Below, one piece after another: positions 33,092-42,091 of a stretch of 64,000 nt of DNA; within the stretch, counting starts at the first letter, position 1, and each line of letters opens with the position of its first letter. Both the position numbers and the translations under genes were made by a program. Under the pieces are notes generated by a model. The model made no database searches. It was not told where the DNA came from and saw only the letters and a list, made by a program, of their open reading frames with translations. Source of the stretch: Streptomyces sp. TRM49041 (GTDB lineage Bacteria; Actinomycetota; Actinomycetes; Streptomycetales; Streptomycetaceae); assembly GCF_008271805.1 (NCBI RefSeq), contig NZ_VSRY01000133.1, positions 22,316 through 86,315 on the forward strand. The letters run 5' to 3'.

Positions 33092-33595
33092 ATGAAGGAC
33101 CAGGCCGTGCGCCGACCGGTGGGCGGCGACCGCGACGCCGTGGCTCCCCGCCGCCTGCGGCAGCTGAGCCGTGGCGAGGCACTGCGCCTGCTCCGCTCCG
33201 TGTCGCTGGGCCGGATCGTCTTCACCCAGCAGGCGCTGCCCGCGATCCGGCCGGTCAACCACGTCATGGACGGCGAGGACATCGTCGTACGGCTGCACGA
33301 CAGCGCCACTCTGGCCTCGATCGCGGCGCCCGAGGGTACGCCCGGCATCGTCGTGGCGTACGAGGCGGACGTCATCGACCAGGACACCCATCTGGGGTGG
33401 AGCGTGGTGGTCACCGGGTATGCCGGGCTGGTCCGCGACCCGGCCGAGCTGCGGCGGTACGAGACGATGCTGCGGCCCTGGGTGACGCAGATGTCGATGA
33501 ACCACGCGCTGCGCATCCGGCCCGATCTGGTCACCGGCTTCCAGCTGGTGGCCGCCGACCCTCAGGCCCCGTCAGCCGCGTCCGCCACGGAGTGA
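33092..33595 (+). CDS. Pyridoxamine 5'-phosphate oxidase family flavin protein
   Basis: A 167-residue split-barrel protein: LSRGEALRLLRSVSLGRIVF (~25), ALPAIRPVNHVMDGEDIVVR (~48), DTHLGWSVVVTGYAGLVRDP (~97), LRIRPDLVTGFQLV (~140). The family binds FMN, F420 or related cofactors; several DosR-regulon members exist. It is divergent from osdR and followed, on the opposite strand, by osdK, placing it in the middle of the two-component locus. ATG 33092 follows AGAGGG. Confidence 0.88.
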   Translation: MKDQAVRRPVGGDRDAVAPRRLRQLSRGEALRLLRSVSLGRIVFTQQALPAIRPVNHVMDGEDIVVRLHDSATLASIAAPEGTPGIVVAYEADVIDQDTHLGWSVVVTGYAGLVRDPAELRRYETMLRPWVTQMSMNHALRIRPDLVTGFQLVAADPQAPSAASATE

Positions 33596-33621
33596 CGGCC
33601 GGCGCACCTCGCGGCGCCCCC

Positions 33622-35340
33622 TCAGAGCGTCGCGTTCAGCGGAGCGCGCCACACGATCTGCGTGCCGCCCTCGGGCGGTGCGCCGATGTCCAGGCCCCCG
33701 CCGACGCTCCGCGCGCGCTCCTCGAGGTTGCGCAGTCCGCTGCGGCGGCCGCCCTCCGGGATACCGCGGCCGTTGTCCTTCACGGCGAGTACGACCTCCG
33801 AGGGCGTGGCCTGCAGGGACACCTCCACGCGTGTGGCGTGGGCGTGCCGGGCGGCGTTGCTGAGCAGCTCGGTGAGGGCGGCCACCACATGGTCGGCGAC
33901 GGTCGGGGGCACGTCGGTGTCGAGCAGGCCCTCCATGCTGAGCCGGGGCGGATGGCCCAGGGTGCCGGCGGCCTCGCCGACGGCGCGGGCGACGCGGGCA
34001 CGGAGGCTCGGTCCGGTGTCCTCGGCGCGGCTGCGCAGCCCGAAGATGGTCGAACGGATGATCTTGATGGTTTCGTCGAGGTCGGCGACGGCCCGGGAGA
34101 CGCGCTCGGCCGCGCCCGCGTGCTCGACGAGGCGGGCGGCGCTCTGGAGGGTCATGCCGGTGGCGAAGAGGCGCTGGATGGCCAGGTCGTGGAGGTCGCG
34201 GGCGATACGGTCGCGGTCCTCCAGCAGGGCGAGCTGCTCGGCGTCGCGCCGCCGCTCGGCCAGCTCCAGGGCGACCGCGGCCTGCCCGGCGAAGGCGAGG
34301 AGCGGGTCCAGTTCGCCGTCGGTGAAGACGGGTTCGCCCTCGGCGCGGGCCAGGAGGAGGACGCCGCGGGTGCCCTCGGCGCCGGTGCCGAGGGGGACGG
34401 CCGCGGCGGGCCCGAGGCCGTCGAAGCGGCGGGGGCCCGCGTCGTAGCGGTCGTCCTTGGGCAGGTCGGCCGTCGTGACCGGGGTGCCCTGGGTGTAGGC
34501 GGCACCGGAGAGGGTGCCCTCGACGGGGACGACGAGGCCCTGGCGCATCTCCCCCTCACCGCCGATGGCCAGCTCGACGACCAGGTCGTCGGAGCCGGGT
34601 ACCGGGACGGAGACGTCGGCGAGCCGGGCGCCGGTGATGTCCTGCGCGCGGCGGGCGATCAGTTCGAGGACGTCGAGGCGGGAGCTGCCGGACAGCAGGC
34701 TGCGGGTGATCTCGGCGTTGGCCGCCAGCCAGCGCTGCTGGCGCTGGGAGGACTCGTACAGGCGAGCGTTGTCGATGGCCACACCCGCGGCGACCGACAG
34801 GGTGGTGATGACGCCCTCGTCCTCGGCGTCGAAGTCCAGCCCGCCGCGCTTGTCGGTGAGGTAGAGATTGCCGAACACCTCGTCACGGACACGGATGGGC
34901 ACGCCGAGGAAGGTCCGCATCGGCGGGTGGTGGGCCGGGAAGCCGTACGACGAGGGGTGGGAGTGGATCTCGCCTATCCGGAGCGGCTCGGGGCGCCGGA
35001 TGATCTCGCCGAGCAGGCCGTGCCCCTCCGGCGGGGGGCCGATCCGGGCGACCTCCTCGTCGCTCAGCCCCACGGTGATGAACCGGGACAGGGTGCGCCC
35101 GTCCGGGCCGATCACCCCGAGGGCCCCGTACTGGGCGTCCACCAGCAGCGCGGCCGCCTCGACGATACGCCGCAGCACCTGCGTGAGATCCAGCTCGCGG
35201 CCCACGGAGACGACCGCCTCCAGCAGGCTGTGCACACGGTCGCGGGTGCCACGGGCCGCGTCGATGCGCGCCTGCAGCTCCTCCAGCAGCTCATCGAGCC
35301 GCATCTGAGGCATCCTCGACAACGGCTCCTCTGCACCCAC
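33622..35340 (-). CDS. osdK: OsdK/DevS-type GAF-GAF sensor histidine kinase
   Basis: About 572 residues. GAF-A (~60-205) contains PHH-like AHHPPMRTFLGVPIRV and NLYLTDKRGG, the region in which DosS/DosT carry their heme-ligating His; GAF-B (~225-370) follows. HisKA_3 dimerisation/phosphoacceptor: DRDRIARDLHDLAIQRLFAT (His in DLHD), then the HATPase with LTELLSNAARHAHATRV and VKDNGRGIPEGGRRSGLRNL. The whole matches DevS/DosS, so a heme-based redox, O2, NO or CO sensor is likely. GTG 35340 has GGAGGAGG upstream and is favoured over ATG 35313. It is divergent from ppdK. Confidence 0.9.
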   Translation of the reverse strand: MGAEEPLSRMPQMRLDELLEELQARIDAARGTRDRVHSLLEAVVSVGRELDLTQVLRRIVEAAALLVDAQYGALGVIGPDGRTLSRFITVGLSDEEVARIGPPPEGHGLLGEIIRRPEPLRIGEIHSHPSSYGFPAHHPPMRTFLGVPIRVRDEVFGNLYLTDKRGGLDFDAEDEGVITTLSVAAGVAIDNARLYESSQRQQRWLAANAEITRSLLSGSSRLDVLELIARRAQDITGARLADVSVPVPGSDDLVVELAIGGEGEMRQGLVVPVEGTLSGAAYTQGTPVTTADLPKDDRYDAGPRRFDGLGPAAAVPLGTGAEGTRGVLLLARAEGEPVFTDGELDPLLAFAGQAAVALELAERRRDAEQLALLEDRDRIARDLHDLAIQRLFATGMTLQSAARLVEHAGAAERVSRAVADLDETIKIIRSTIFGLRSRAEDTGPSLRARVARAVGEAAGTLGHPPRLSMEGLLDTDVPPTVADHVVAALTELLSNAARHAHATRVEVSLQATPSEVVLAVKDNGRGIPEGGRRSGLRNLEERARSVGGGLDIGAPPEGGTQIVWRAPLNATL

Positions 35341-35400
35341 CGGTCCTCCTCCGCGCTGTTCCGCAGCCAGCGTATCGGGGGCCGGTCGGGCGGCGGGAGC

Positions 35401-35415
35401 GGGACGGCCGGTCCC
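35401..35415. promoter_or_regulatory. Variant OsdR-box-like palindrome GGGAC-GGCCG-GTCCC (spacing 5)
   Basis: A 15-bp palindrome between divergent osdK (start 35340) and ppdK (start 35536). It has the same half sites as the other boxes but one extra central base, so binding by the same regulator is less certain. Confidence 0.45.
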
Positions 35416-35535
35416 TGCCCGTCGGTCCGGTCCGGGCGGGACGCTGGGGGTGCCCGGGCGCCGTTCCGGGTGTCGCGGTGGCACGCTGGTCGTGGTGGTA
35501 CCGCCGGCCGGCCGATCCCTGGAGGATGCACTGCC

Positions 35536-38247
35536 ATGGACCGCTACGTGTACGACTTCGCCGAGGGTGGCCGGGACCGGGCCGACCTGCTCGGCGGCAA
35601 GGGCGCGAATCTGGCCGAGATGGTACGGATGGGTCTGCCCGTGCCGCCCGGGTTCACCGTCACCACCGAGGCGTGCCGGGTCTTCCTCGCGACCGGTGCC
35701 CCGCCTCCGGAGCTCGACCAGGAGATCGCCGAGCACCTGGAGCGACTGGAGCGAGCGGCCGGACGGCGGCTCGGTCAGGTGGACGACCCGCTGCTGCTCT
35801 CCGTGCGCTCGGGGGCCCGGTTCTCCATGCCCGGCATGATGGAGACGATCCTGGACATCGGGCTGAACGACTACGCCGTGCTGGGCCTGGCCAAGACCCC
35901 GGCGCGGGAGCGGTTCGCCTGGGACTCCTACCGTCGCCTCGTCCAGATGTTCGGTACCACGGTGATGGGTGTGGACGGCGCGCTCTTCGAGGACGTCCTC
36001 ACCCGGATCGAGCACCAGCACCATGTCGTCGACGACGCCCATCTCGACACCTGCGACCTGATCCGGATCGTCGAGACGTACAAGGACATCATCAGGGAGC
36101 GGACGGGCGAGGATTTCCCGCAGGACCCGCACGAGCAGCTGCGACGGGCGGTGCTGGCGGTCTTCGGGTCGTGGAACGCGGAGCGCGCCCGCGTCTACCG
36201 GCGCCGCGAGCACATCCCGGACGATCTGGGCACCGCCGTGAACATCCAGACCATGGTGTTCGGCAACCGGGGCGCCGACTCGGGCAGCGGCGTCGCCTTC
36301 ACCCGCGACCCGGCCACCGGCAGGCCGGGCGTGTACGGCGACTACCTGCCCGACGCGCAGGGCGAGGACGTCGTCTCCGGCACCCGGGACGCGGTGCCGC
36401 TACAGGAGCTGGAGCGGCTCGACCCGGCCTCGTACGAGAAGCTGTGCGGGCATCTGCAGCGGCTGGAGGAGCACTACCGGGACCTGTGCGACATCGAGTT
36501 CACGATCGAGCAGGGCAGGCTGTGGATGCTCCAGACGCGGGTCGGCAAGCGCACCGCCCAGGCCGCGTTCGGGATCGCCGGGCAGCTCGTCGACGAGGGC
36601 CTCATCTCCCTGGACGAGGCGCTGGAGCGGGTGAGCGGCGAGGGGCTGGCGCGGCTGATGTTCCCGAGTTTCGACACGTCGGACGCCGAAGAGCCGCTGA
36701 CGCGCGGGGTGCCCGCCTCGCCGGGGGCGGCCGTGGGCGCGGCGGTGTTCGACTCGGCGGAGGCCGGCCGGCGCGCCGCGGCGGGTGAGCGGGTGGTGCT
36801 GGTGCGGCCGGAGACCACGCCGGACGACCTGCCGGGCATGGTCGCCGCGCAGGCCGTGCTGACCAGCCGGGGCGGCAAGACCAGCCACGCGGCCGTGGTG
36901 GCGCGCGGTATGGGCAAGGTCTGCGTGTGCGGCGCCGAGGGACTCGTGGTGGACCCGCGCGGACGCCGCTGCACCGCGGGCGGGGTCACCGTCGAGGAGG
37001 GCACGGTGCTGTCCGTGGACGGCACCGAGGGGCGGGTGTACCTGGGTGAGGTGCCGCTGGTCGACTCGGTGGTGATGCGGTACTTCGAGGGCGGCGGCCG
37101 GCTGCCGGAGGAGGCCGGCGAGGAGGATGTGGAGCAGGTCGTACGGGACGTGCACCGGCTCATGGAACGGGCCGACGCGGTACGGCGGCTGGAGGTGCGG
37201 GCGAACGCGGACACGCCGGAGGACGCGGCGCGGGCCCGCCGGTTCGGCGCGCGGGGTATCGGGCTGTGCCGGACGGAGCACATGTTCCTCGGCGAGCGGC
37301 GCGGTTACGTGGAGACGATGATCCTCGCGGCGGGCGACGCCGAGCGCGAGGCGGCTCTGGCGGAGCTGCTGCCGCTCCAGCGGCGGGACTTCGTGGGGAT
37401 CCTGGAGGCGATGGACGGGCTGCCGGTGACGATCCGGCTGCTGGACCCGCCGCTGCACGAGTTCCTCCCGGACGCCGTGGAGCTGGCCGTGCGGGTTGCG
37501 CGCGAGGAGGCCGTCGGGCGGGAGCCGGACGCGCGGGACACCGCGCTGCTGGCGGCGGTCACGCGGATGCACGAGGAGAACCCGATGCTGGGGCTGCGCG
37601 GTGTGCGTCTGGGCCTCGTGGTGCCCGGTCTGGTGGCCATGCAGGTGAGGGCGGTGGCGGAGGCCGTCGTGGAGCGGGTGCGGGCCGGGGGCTCCCCACG
37701 CGCGCAGATCATGGTGCCGCTCGTGGGCGCGGCGGCGGAGCTGCATCTCGTACGGGACGAGGTGGAGCGGGTGCTGGCCCAGGTGTCGGAGGAGAGCGGC
37801 GTCGCCGTGGACTGCCCGGTGGGCACGATGATCGAGCTTCCCAGGGCGGCGCTGACGGCGGGGCGGATCGCGCGGGACGCGGACTTCTTCTCGTTCGGCA
37901 CCAACGACCTGACGCAGACGACGTGGGGGTTCTCGCGGGACGACGTGGAGGCGGCCTTCTTCCCGGCGTATCTGGAGAAGGGCGTCTTCGAGACGTCGCC
38001 GTTCGAGACGATCGACCGGGACGGCGTGGGGCGGCTGGTGGAGCTGGCCGTCGCCGAGGGCCGGGCGGCACGCCCGGACCTGGAGGTCGGGGTGTGCGGG
38101 GAGCACGGCGGCGACCCGGAGTCGGTGCGCTTCTTCCACGGGGCCGGACTCGACTATGTGTCGTGCTCGCCGTTCCGGTTGCCGGTGGCGCGGCTGGAGG
38201 CGGGGCGGGCGGCACTGCGCGGGGTCTCGGGCAGCGACACCCGCTGA
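35536..38247 (+). CDS. ppdK: Pyruvate, phosphate dikinase
   Basis: A 903-residue enzyme interconverting pyruvate, ATP and phosphate with PEP, AMP and PPi. The N-terminal ATP-grasp includes LLGGKGANLAEMVRMGLPVP, SVRSGARFSMPGMMETILDI and GSGVAFTRDPATG; the central phosphohistidine domain has LTSRGGKTSHAAVVARGMGK (~447-466, His in TSHA); the C-terminal PEP/pyruvate barrel has IGLCRTEHMF, RLLDPPLHEFLP, ENPMLGLRGVRLG and FFSFGTNDLTQTTWG. Full length, all catalytic motifs present. Reversible PPi-dependent glycolysis fits an energy-limited, low-oxygen state. ATG 35536 with GGAGGA upstream. Confidence 0.95.
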   Translation: MDRYVYDFAEGGRDRADLLGGKGANLAEMVRMGLPVPPGFTVTTEACRVFLATGAPPPELDQEIAEHLERLERAAGRRLGQVDDPLLLSVRSGARFSMPGMMETILDIGLNDYAVLGLAKTPARERFAWDSYRRLVQMFGTTVMGVDGALFEDVLTRIEHQHHVVDDAHLDTCDLIRIVETYKDIIRERTGEDFPQDPHEQLRRAVLAVFGSWNAERARVYRRREHIPDDLGTAVNIQTMVFGNRGADSGSGVAFTRDPATGRPGVYGDYLPDAQGEDVVSGTRDAVPLQELERLDPASYEKLCGHLQRLEEHYRDLCDIEFTIEQGRLWMLQTRVGKRTAQAAFGIAGQLVDEGLISLDEALERVSGEGLARLMFPSFDTSDAEEPLTRGVPASPGAAVGAAVFDSAEAGRRAAAGERVVLVRPETTPDDLPGMVAAQAVLTSRGGKTSHAAVVARGMGKVCVCGAEGLVVDPRGRRCTAGGVTVEEGTVLSVDGTEGRVYLGEVPLVDSVVMRYFEGGGRLPEEAGEEDVEQVVRDVHRLMERADAVRRLEVRANADTPEDAARARRFGARGIGLCRTEHMFLGERRGYVETMILAAGDAEREAALAELLPLQRRDFVGILEAMDGLPVTIRLLDPPLHEFLPDAVELAVRVAREEAVGREPDARDTALLAAVTRMHEENPMLGLRGVRLGLVVPGLVAMQVRAVAEAVVERVRAGGSPRAQIMVPLVGAAAELHLVRDEVERVLAQVSEESGVAVDCPVGTMIELPRAALTAGRIARDADFFSFGTNDLTQTTWGFSRDDVEAAFFPAYLEKGVFETSPFETIDRDGVGRLVELAVAEGRAARPDLEVGVCGEHGGDPESVRFFHGAGLDYVSCSPFRLPVARLEAGRAALRGVSGSDTR

Positions 38248-38333
38248 CGGGCGTGGCACACCCGGCGGCCGCGCGGCAGGGCCGGCGGCCCCGGGTCCGA
38301 CGGAGGATCGGAGGGCCGGGCGTCCTCGGTCCA

Positions 38334-38347
38334 GGGACCTTCGGCCC
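38334..38347. promoter_or_regulatory. Candidate OsdR box GGGAC-CTTC-GGCCC
   Basis: A 14-mer matching the island consensus, 106 bases upstream of the flavohemoglobin start at 38453 and 87 bases after the ppdK stop. Confidence 0.6.
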
Positions 38348-38372
38348 CGATCCGCCTCATCCGGCGGATCGG
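38347..38372. terminator. Stem-loop, 10-bp perfect arms
   Basis: CCGATCCGCC (38347-38356) and GGCGGATCGG (38363-38372) with a 6-base loop. It may terminate ppdK transcription, or it may lie in the hmp promoter region as an operator since it abuts the candidate OsdR box. Confidence 0.6.
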
Positions 38373-38452
38373 CCAACATTTGGCTGATAGACAGAAGAAG
38401 CCTGCGTATCCGCAGTGTTCAGTACCAACTGCCTCGGCTTCTTAGGAGTCTC

Positions 38453-39670
38453 ATGCTGTCCGCCGAATCAGCCTCGGTGATCCGGGCCACCCTCCCCGCC
38501 GTGGGCGGGGCGCTGGACGACATCACCACACGCTTCTACGCGACGATGTTCAGCGAGCGCCCCGAGCTGCTGGACGGGATGTTCAACCGGGGCAACCAGG
38601 CGAGCGGCGCCCAGCGCCGGGCCCTGGCCGGCTCCATCGCCGCCTTCGCCGGCGCGCTGCTCGCCGAGCCGGACACCCGCCCCGACGCCCTGCTGGCGCG
38701 GATCGCGCACAAGCACGTCGCGGTCGGGGTGACCGACGACCAGTACACGATCGTGCACAAGTACCTCTTCGGCGCGATAGCGGAGGTCCTCGGTGAGGCG
38801 GTGACGCCCGAGGTGGCGGCCGCGTGGGACGAGGTGTACTGGCTCATGGCAGGCGCTCTCATCGCCCAGGAGGCCCGCCTCTACCTTGAGGCCCAGGTGC
38901 GGCCGGGGCACCCGTGGCGGGAGTGGACCGTCGTGGGCCGCCGGGACGAGACCGCCGACACGGTGTCGTTCCTGCTGCGCCCCGCCGACGGTGGTCCCGC
39001 GCCGCGCGCCCGGGCCGGCCAGTATGTGAGCGTGCGCGTGCGGATGACGGACGGGGTGCACCAGCTGCGCCAGTACAGCCTGTCCTCCGCGCCCGGCGAA
39101 GACGTCCGCCGGATCACCGTCAAGCGCGTCGAGGGTACCGGCGGCACCCCCGACGGCGAGGTGTCGAGCCTGCTCCACCGCACAGTCCGGGAGGGCGACA
39201 CGCTGACGCTCTCCGCGCCGTTCGGCGACGTCGTGCTGGACGAGACGGACGAGCCGCTGGTCCTGGTCTCCGCCGGGATCGGCTGCACGCCCATGGTGGC
39301 CATGCTGGAGCACCTCGCGGCCACCGGCTCCACCCGCCAGGTCACCGTCCTGCACGCCGACCGCTCCCCCGCCGCCCACGCGCTGCGCGCCGACACCCGC
39401 CGCCTGGTGGACGGGCTCCCCGACGCGCGCGCCGTGTTCTGGTACGAGCTGGGTGCCGACGAGGTGCCCGGGGCGCGCTCCGGGCGGCTGGACATCGCCG
39501 GCGTCGACCGGATGGACGTGCCGGCCGACGCGAGCGTCTACCTGTGCGGGCCGCTGCCGTTCATGCGGGCGGCGCGGGAGCAGCTGCTGCGCGCCGGGGT
39601 CCCCGCGCGGAACATCCGGTACGAGGTGTTCGGCCCCGACCTGTGGCTCGCCGACGACACGGCCGCCTGA
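38453..39670 (+). CDS. hmp: Flavohemoglobin (nitric oxide dioxygenase)
   Basis: A 405-residue NO-detoxifying enzyme (NO + O2 to nitrate, using NAD(P)H). Globin domain ~1-135, with the proximal-His region IAHKHVAVGVTDDQYTIVHK and YWLMAGALIAQEARLY; FAD-binding domain ~148-250 with RAGQYVSVRV and RQYSLSSAPG; NAD-binding domain ~255-405 with VLVSAGIGCTPMVAMLEHLA, HADRSPAAHALR and YLCGPLPFMRAAREQL. ATG 38453 follows TAGGAG. Between the candidate OsdR box and the start is a short inverted repeat CTGCG-TATC-CGCAG (38402-38415); no clear NsrR site was seen. Confidence 0.94.
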   Translation: MLSAESASVIRATLPAVGGALDDITTRFYATMFSERPELLDGMFNRGNQASGAQRRALAGSIAAFAGALLAEPDTRPDALLARIAHKHVAVGVTDDQYTIVHKYLFGAIAEVLGEAVTPEVAAAWDEVYWLMAGALIAQEARLYLEAQVRPGHPWREWTVVGRRDETADTVSFLLRPADGGPAPRARAGQYVSVRVRMTDGVHQLRQYSLSSAPGEDVRRITVKRVEGTGGTPDGEVSSLLHRTVREGDTLTLSAPFGDVVLDETDEPLVLVSAGIGCTPMVAMLEHLAATGSTRQVTVLHADRSPAAHALRADTRRLVDGLPDARAVFWYELGADEVPGARSGRLDIAGVDRMDVPADASVYLCGPLPFMRAAREQLLRAGVPARNIRYEVFGPDLWLADDTAA

Positions 39671-39939
39671 CGGGAGGTCCCCCCTCCCGCCTGCCGGGCG
39701 TCGGGGTCGCCGTCGTCCGGACCGATGCCCTCCTCGTCGGCCTGTGCCGGACCACCTGGGCCGCCGTCGTCGGGCGTCGACGTCGTCCGTCAGGCGGTGC
39801 GGCGCCTCGACGGACTCCAGGAGGATCACCCGCGATCGCACGGACGGTACGAACGGTCTCCTCGTCGGTCACAGCGCTCATCGGGGGCTCCCGCCTCCTC
39901 TCGGTCTCGTCCGGGAAGAGGAGGCGCGGAGCCCCGAGG
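39671..39939. other. Intergenic stretch, possible short reading frame only
   Basis: On the minus strand an ATG at 39881 with GGAGGCGGGAG upstream opens MSAVTDEETVRTVRAIAGDP, but the frame soon turns Arg/Pro-rich and antisense to hmp. It may be the start of a decayed gene. Nothing else is evident. Confidence 0.35.
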
Positions 39940-41322
39940 TCACGCGTCGGGGCCGGTGTGTGACAAGTGCCGCACCCGGCACCGTACGGGGGCGGTCGCG
40001 CGCAGGGTGATGCCGGCGGTGACGGGCACGTCGACGTCCACGGCCTCCAGTTCGTACGCCTGCAGGATCATCGCCAGGGCGAGGACCGACTCCAGCATCG
40101 AGAAGTGCTGGCCGATGCAGGCGCGCGGCCCGCCGCCGAACGGGAACCAGGCGTAGCGGGGGCGCTCCTTCTCCCGCTCGGGCGTGAACCGCCGGGGGTC
40201 GAAGCGCTCCGGGTCGTCCCAGTAGCGAGTGTGACGGTGGGTCACCCACGGTGCGACCACGACATCGGCGCCGGCCGGGATCGTGTGCTCGCCGATCCGG
40301 GTCCCGGTGACGGCGCGGCGGCCGATGACCGGCCCGGCCGGGTAGAGCCGCATGGCCTCCTTGATGACCTGGTTGAGGTACGGCAGCGCGTCCAGGTCGG
40401 CGGCCTGCGGCGTCCGTCCGGCCAGGACACGGACGGCCTCCTCGCGGGCGAGGCGCTGCTCCTCGGGGTGGCCGGCCAGCAGGTGCAGGGCGAACGCGAG
40501 CGACGTGGCGGTCGTCTCGTGGCCCGCCAGGAGGAAGATCAGCACCTGATCGCGTATCTCGGCGGCGTCGAGGCTGCCGTCCTCGTCGCTGCCGGCCCTG
40601 GTGAGGAGGCTGAGGAGGTCCTCGCCGGTGGCGACGGAGCCGTCGGCGCGCCGCTCTTCGATGATGCGGTCGCACACGCCGTACAGCTCGGCGACAGCGC
40701 CGGCCGCCCGGCGGTTGGCGGGGGTGGGCCAGTCGCGGGGCACGGTGACGGGCGAGAAGGCGCGACCCAGGACGTAGTCGCCGATGACCGGGAAGCAGCG
40801 TTCGACGACGTCGACGGCGGACTCGACGTCGGTGCCGAAGAGGATGCGGGCGACGGCGCGGAGCGTCAGACCGGTCATCTCGGCGGCAACGTCGACGGTG
40901 GCGTCCGGGGTGTGCCGCCAGGCGGCGGTGAGGGCGGCCGTCTCGCCGGTGACTGCCTCGGCGTAGCTGTCGACACGGCGGCGGGTGAACAGCGGCTGCA
41001 CCAGTCTGCGCTGCCGCAGGTACTCCTCGTCCTGGCTGGTGAGCAGGCCGTTGCCGAACGACTCGCGCACCTCCTGGTAGAAGAGGTTGTCCTTGCGGAA
41101 GTTGGCGGACTCGGTGGCCAGGACCTGCTGGGCGCCCTCCGCGGAGAACACCGCATACAGCTCGGTGCGCAGCCCGGGCGGGCCCGCGGTGATCCGGACG
41201 ACGTCGCCGTGCTCGCGGTACGCCGCCAGGAACGTGCCGAGCGAGTCCCGCTTGAGGTCGAGCATCGAGCCGACGAGCGGAAGGCCCGCCGGGCCGGGAA
41301 TCTGCCTACCGGTGGTGGTCAT
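39940..41322 (-). CDS. Cytochrome P450
   Basis: A 460-residue P450. N-terminal proline-rich GPAGLPLVGSMLDLKRDSLG; I-helix oxygen-activation motif LAGHETTATSLAFAL (~270); K-helix ExxR in IKEAMRLYP (~325); PERF-type DDPERFDPRRF (~380); heme loop FPFGGGPRACIGQHFSMLE (~405-420, Cys ligand). The AGHETT and GGPRxCIG forms resemble the CYP102/CYP4-like, fatty-acid-hydroxylating side of the superfamily rather than the typical bacterial macrolide enzymes. ATG 41322 follows GGGGAG. No redox partner gene is adjacent; the substrate is unknown. Confidence 0.9.
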   Translation of the reverse strand: MTTTGRQIPGPAGLPLVGSMLDLKRDSLGTFLAAYREHGDVVRITAGPPGLRTELYAVFSAEGAQQVLATESANFRKDNLFYQEVRESFGNGLLTSQDEEYLRQRRLVQPLFTRRRVDSYAEAVTGETAALTAAWRHTPDATVDVAAEMTGLTLRAVARILFGTDVESAVDVVERCFPVIGDYVLGRAFSPVTVPRDWPTPANRRAAGAVAELYGVCDRIIEERRADGSVATGEDLLSLLTRAGSDEDGSLDAAEIRDQVLIFLLAGHETTATSLAFALHLLAGHPEEQRLAREEAVRVLAGRTPQAADLDALPYLNQVIKEAMRLYPAGPVIGRRAVTGTRIGEHTIPAGADVVVAPWVTHRHTRYWDDPERFDPRRFTPEREKERPRYAWFPFGGGPRACIGQHFSMLESVLALAMILQAYELEAVDVDVPVTAGITLRATAPVRCRVRHLSHTGPDA

Positions 41323-41431
41323 CGAAAGTCTCCCCAGCCGGTCCGGCCGTGCTGGACCGGGCTCCGTAGCGGCGGCCGTGCGGTGGTGGCGATTCTGCCG
41401 CAGAAGCTCCGGCGGCGGGACAGCCTTCACG

Positions 41432-42042
41432 TCACGGATGGCTCTCTTTCCGGCCGTTGTCCCCCGGCCGGCCGTCCCCGAGCCGGGCGAGCGCGGCGTC
41501 GAGGTCCGCCGGGCGCGGGCGGTTGTGCGGCAGCCTGCCCAGGACCACGGCCATGCCGCTGGTGTCGGTGACGGCGGAGAACACCAGGCTGCCCGCGACA
41601 CCGGCGGCGATCAGCTGGAACGCCGGGTGGAGCAGGCCCAGGGCGAGGCCGAGCTGCACGAGCGTCCCGGCGGCGAACCGGACCTGACGCTCCATGGCCC
41701 GGGTGGCGCGCGGGGCGCCCTGCGGACGGTGCAGGTCGTGGCCCTCGGCGGCCCACGTCCCGGTGCCGCCGACCAGTGTCGCCGCGGTGACACCGCTCTC
41801 GGCGAGGAGGCGGCAGGCGTTCTCGGAGCGCGCCCCCGAGGCGCACACCACGAGGACGTCGCGGCGCTCGGCGGCCCGTCGAATGCCGGGGAGCGCCCGC
41901 GGCAGCCGGTCCGGCGGGATGTTGAGCGCGCCGGGGAGGTGCCCGGAGGCGTACTCGCCCGGGGTCCGGACGTCTATCAGGTGAGCTGGTCGAGCCGGCC
42001 GTGGACCTGGTCGGTGTGGAGGCTCGGAGGGGTGTTGGGCAT
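41432..42042 (-). pseudogene. Rhodanese-like domain / DUF2892 (YgaP-type) protein, single-base frameshift
   Basis: ATG 42042 encodes MPNTPPSLHTDQVHGRLDQL-T and hits TGA at 41977-41979. In another frame the protein continues directly: LIDVRTPGEYASGHLPGALN, DVLVVCASGARSENACRLL (rhodanese active-site Cys) and a YgaP-like membrane part (FAAGTLVQLGLALGLLHPAF, LIAAGVAGSLVF) to the stop at 41432. Adding one C at about 41980 restores the expected LTLIDVRTPGEY. The downstream frame has no start until GTG 41851, which would destroy the domain. Either a real frameshift or a sequencing error. It is divergent from cstR, sharing its operator. Confidence 0.8.
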
Positions 42043-42091
42043 GTCAGGTGACATCCTTGGTCTTCGACGGGCCCCGAAGCGGGGAGTACAT

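Noticed and set aside
32911..35535. Apparent 1778-residue protein ending in pyruvate phosphate dikinase
   Set aside because: The first ~875 codons are antisense to osdK and lack similarity; the ATG at 35536 with a good ribosome binding site starts the real enzyme.
38373..38452. NsrR operator upstream of hmp
   Set aside because: The AACAC-GTGTT type palindrome expected for Streptomyces NsrR sites was not found; only CTGCG-TATC-CGCAG is visible.
39561..39881. Minus-strand gene starting MSAVTDEETVRTVR
   Set aside because: Good ribosome binding site but the product turns into antisense-like Arg/Pro sequence after ~20 residues and overlaps hmp; kept only as a possible remnant.
41432..41851. Intact short membrane protein starting at GTG 41851
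   Set aside because: This start falls inside the rhodanese domain just before the active-site loop; upstream sequence in other frames completes the domain, so it is a frameshifted longer gene.
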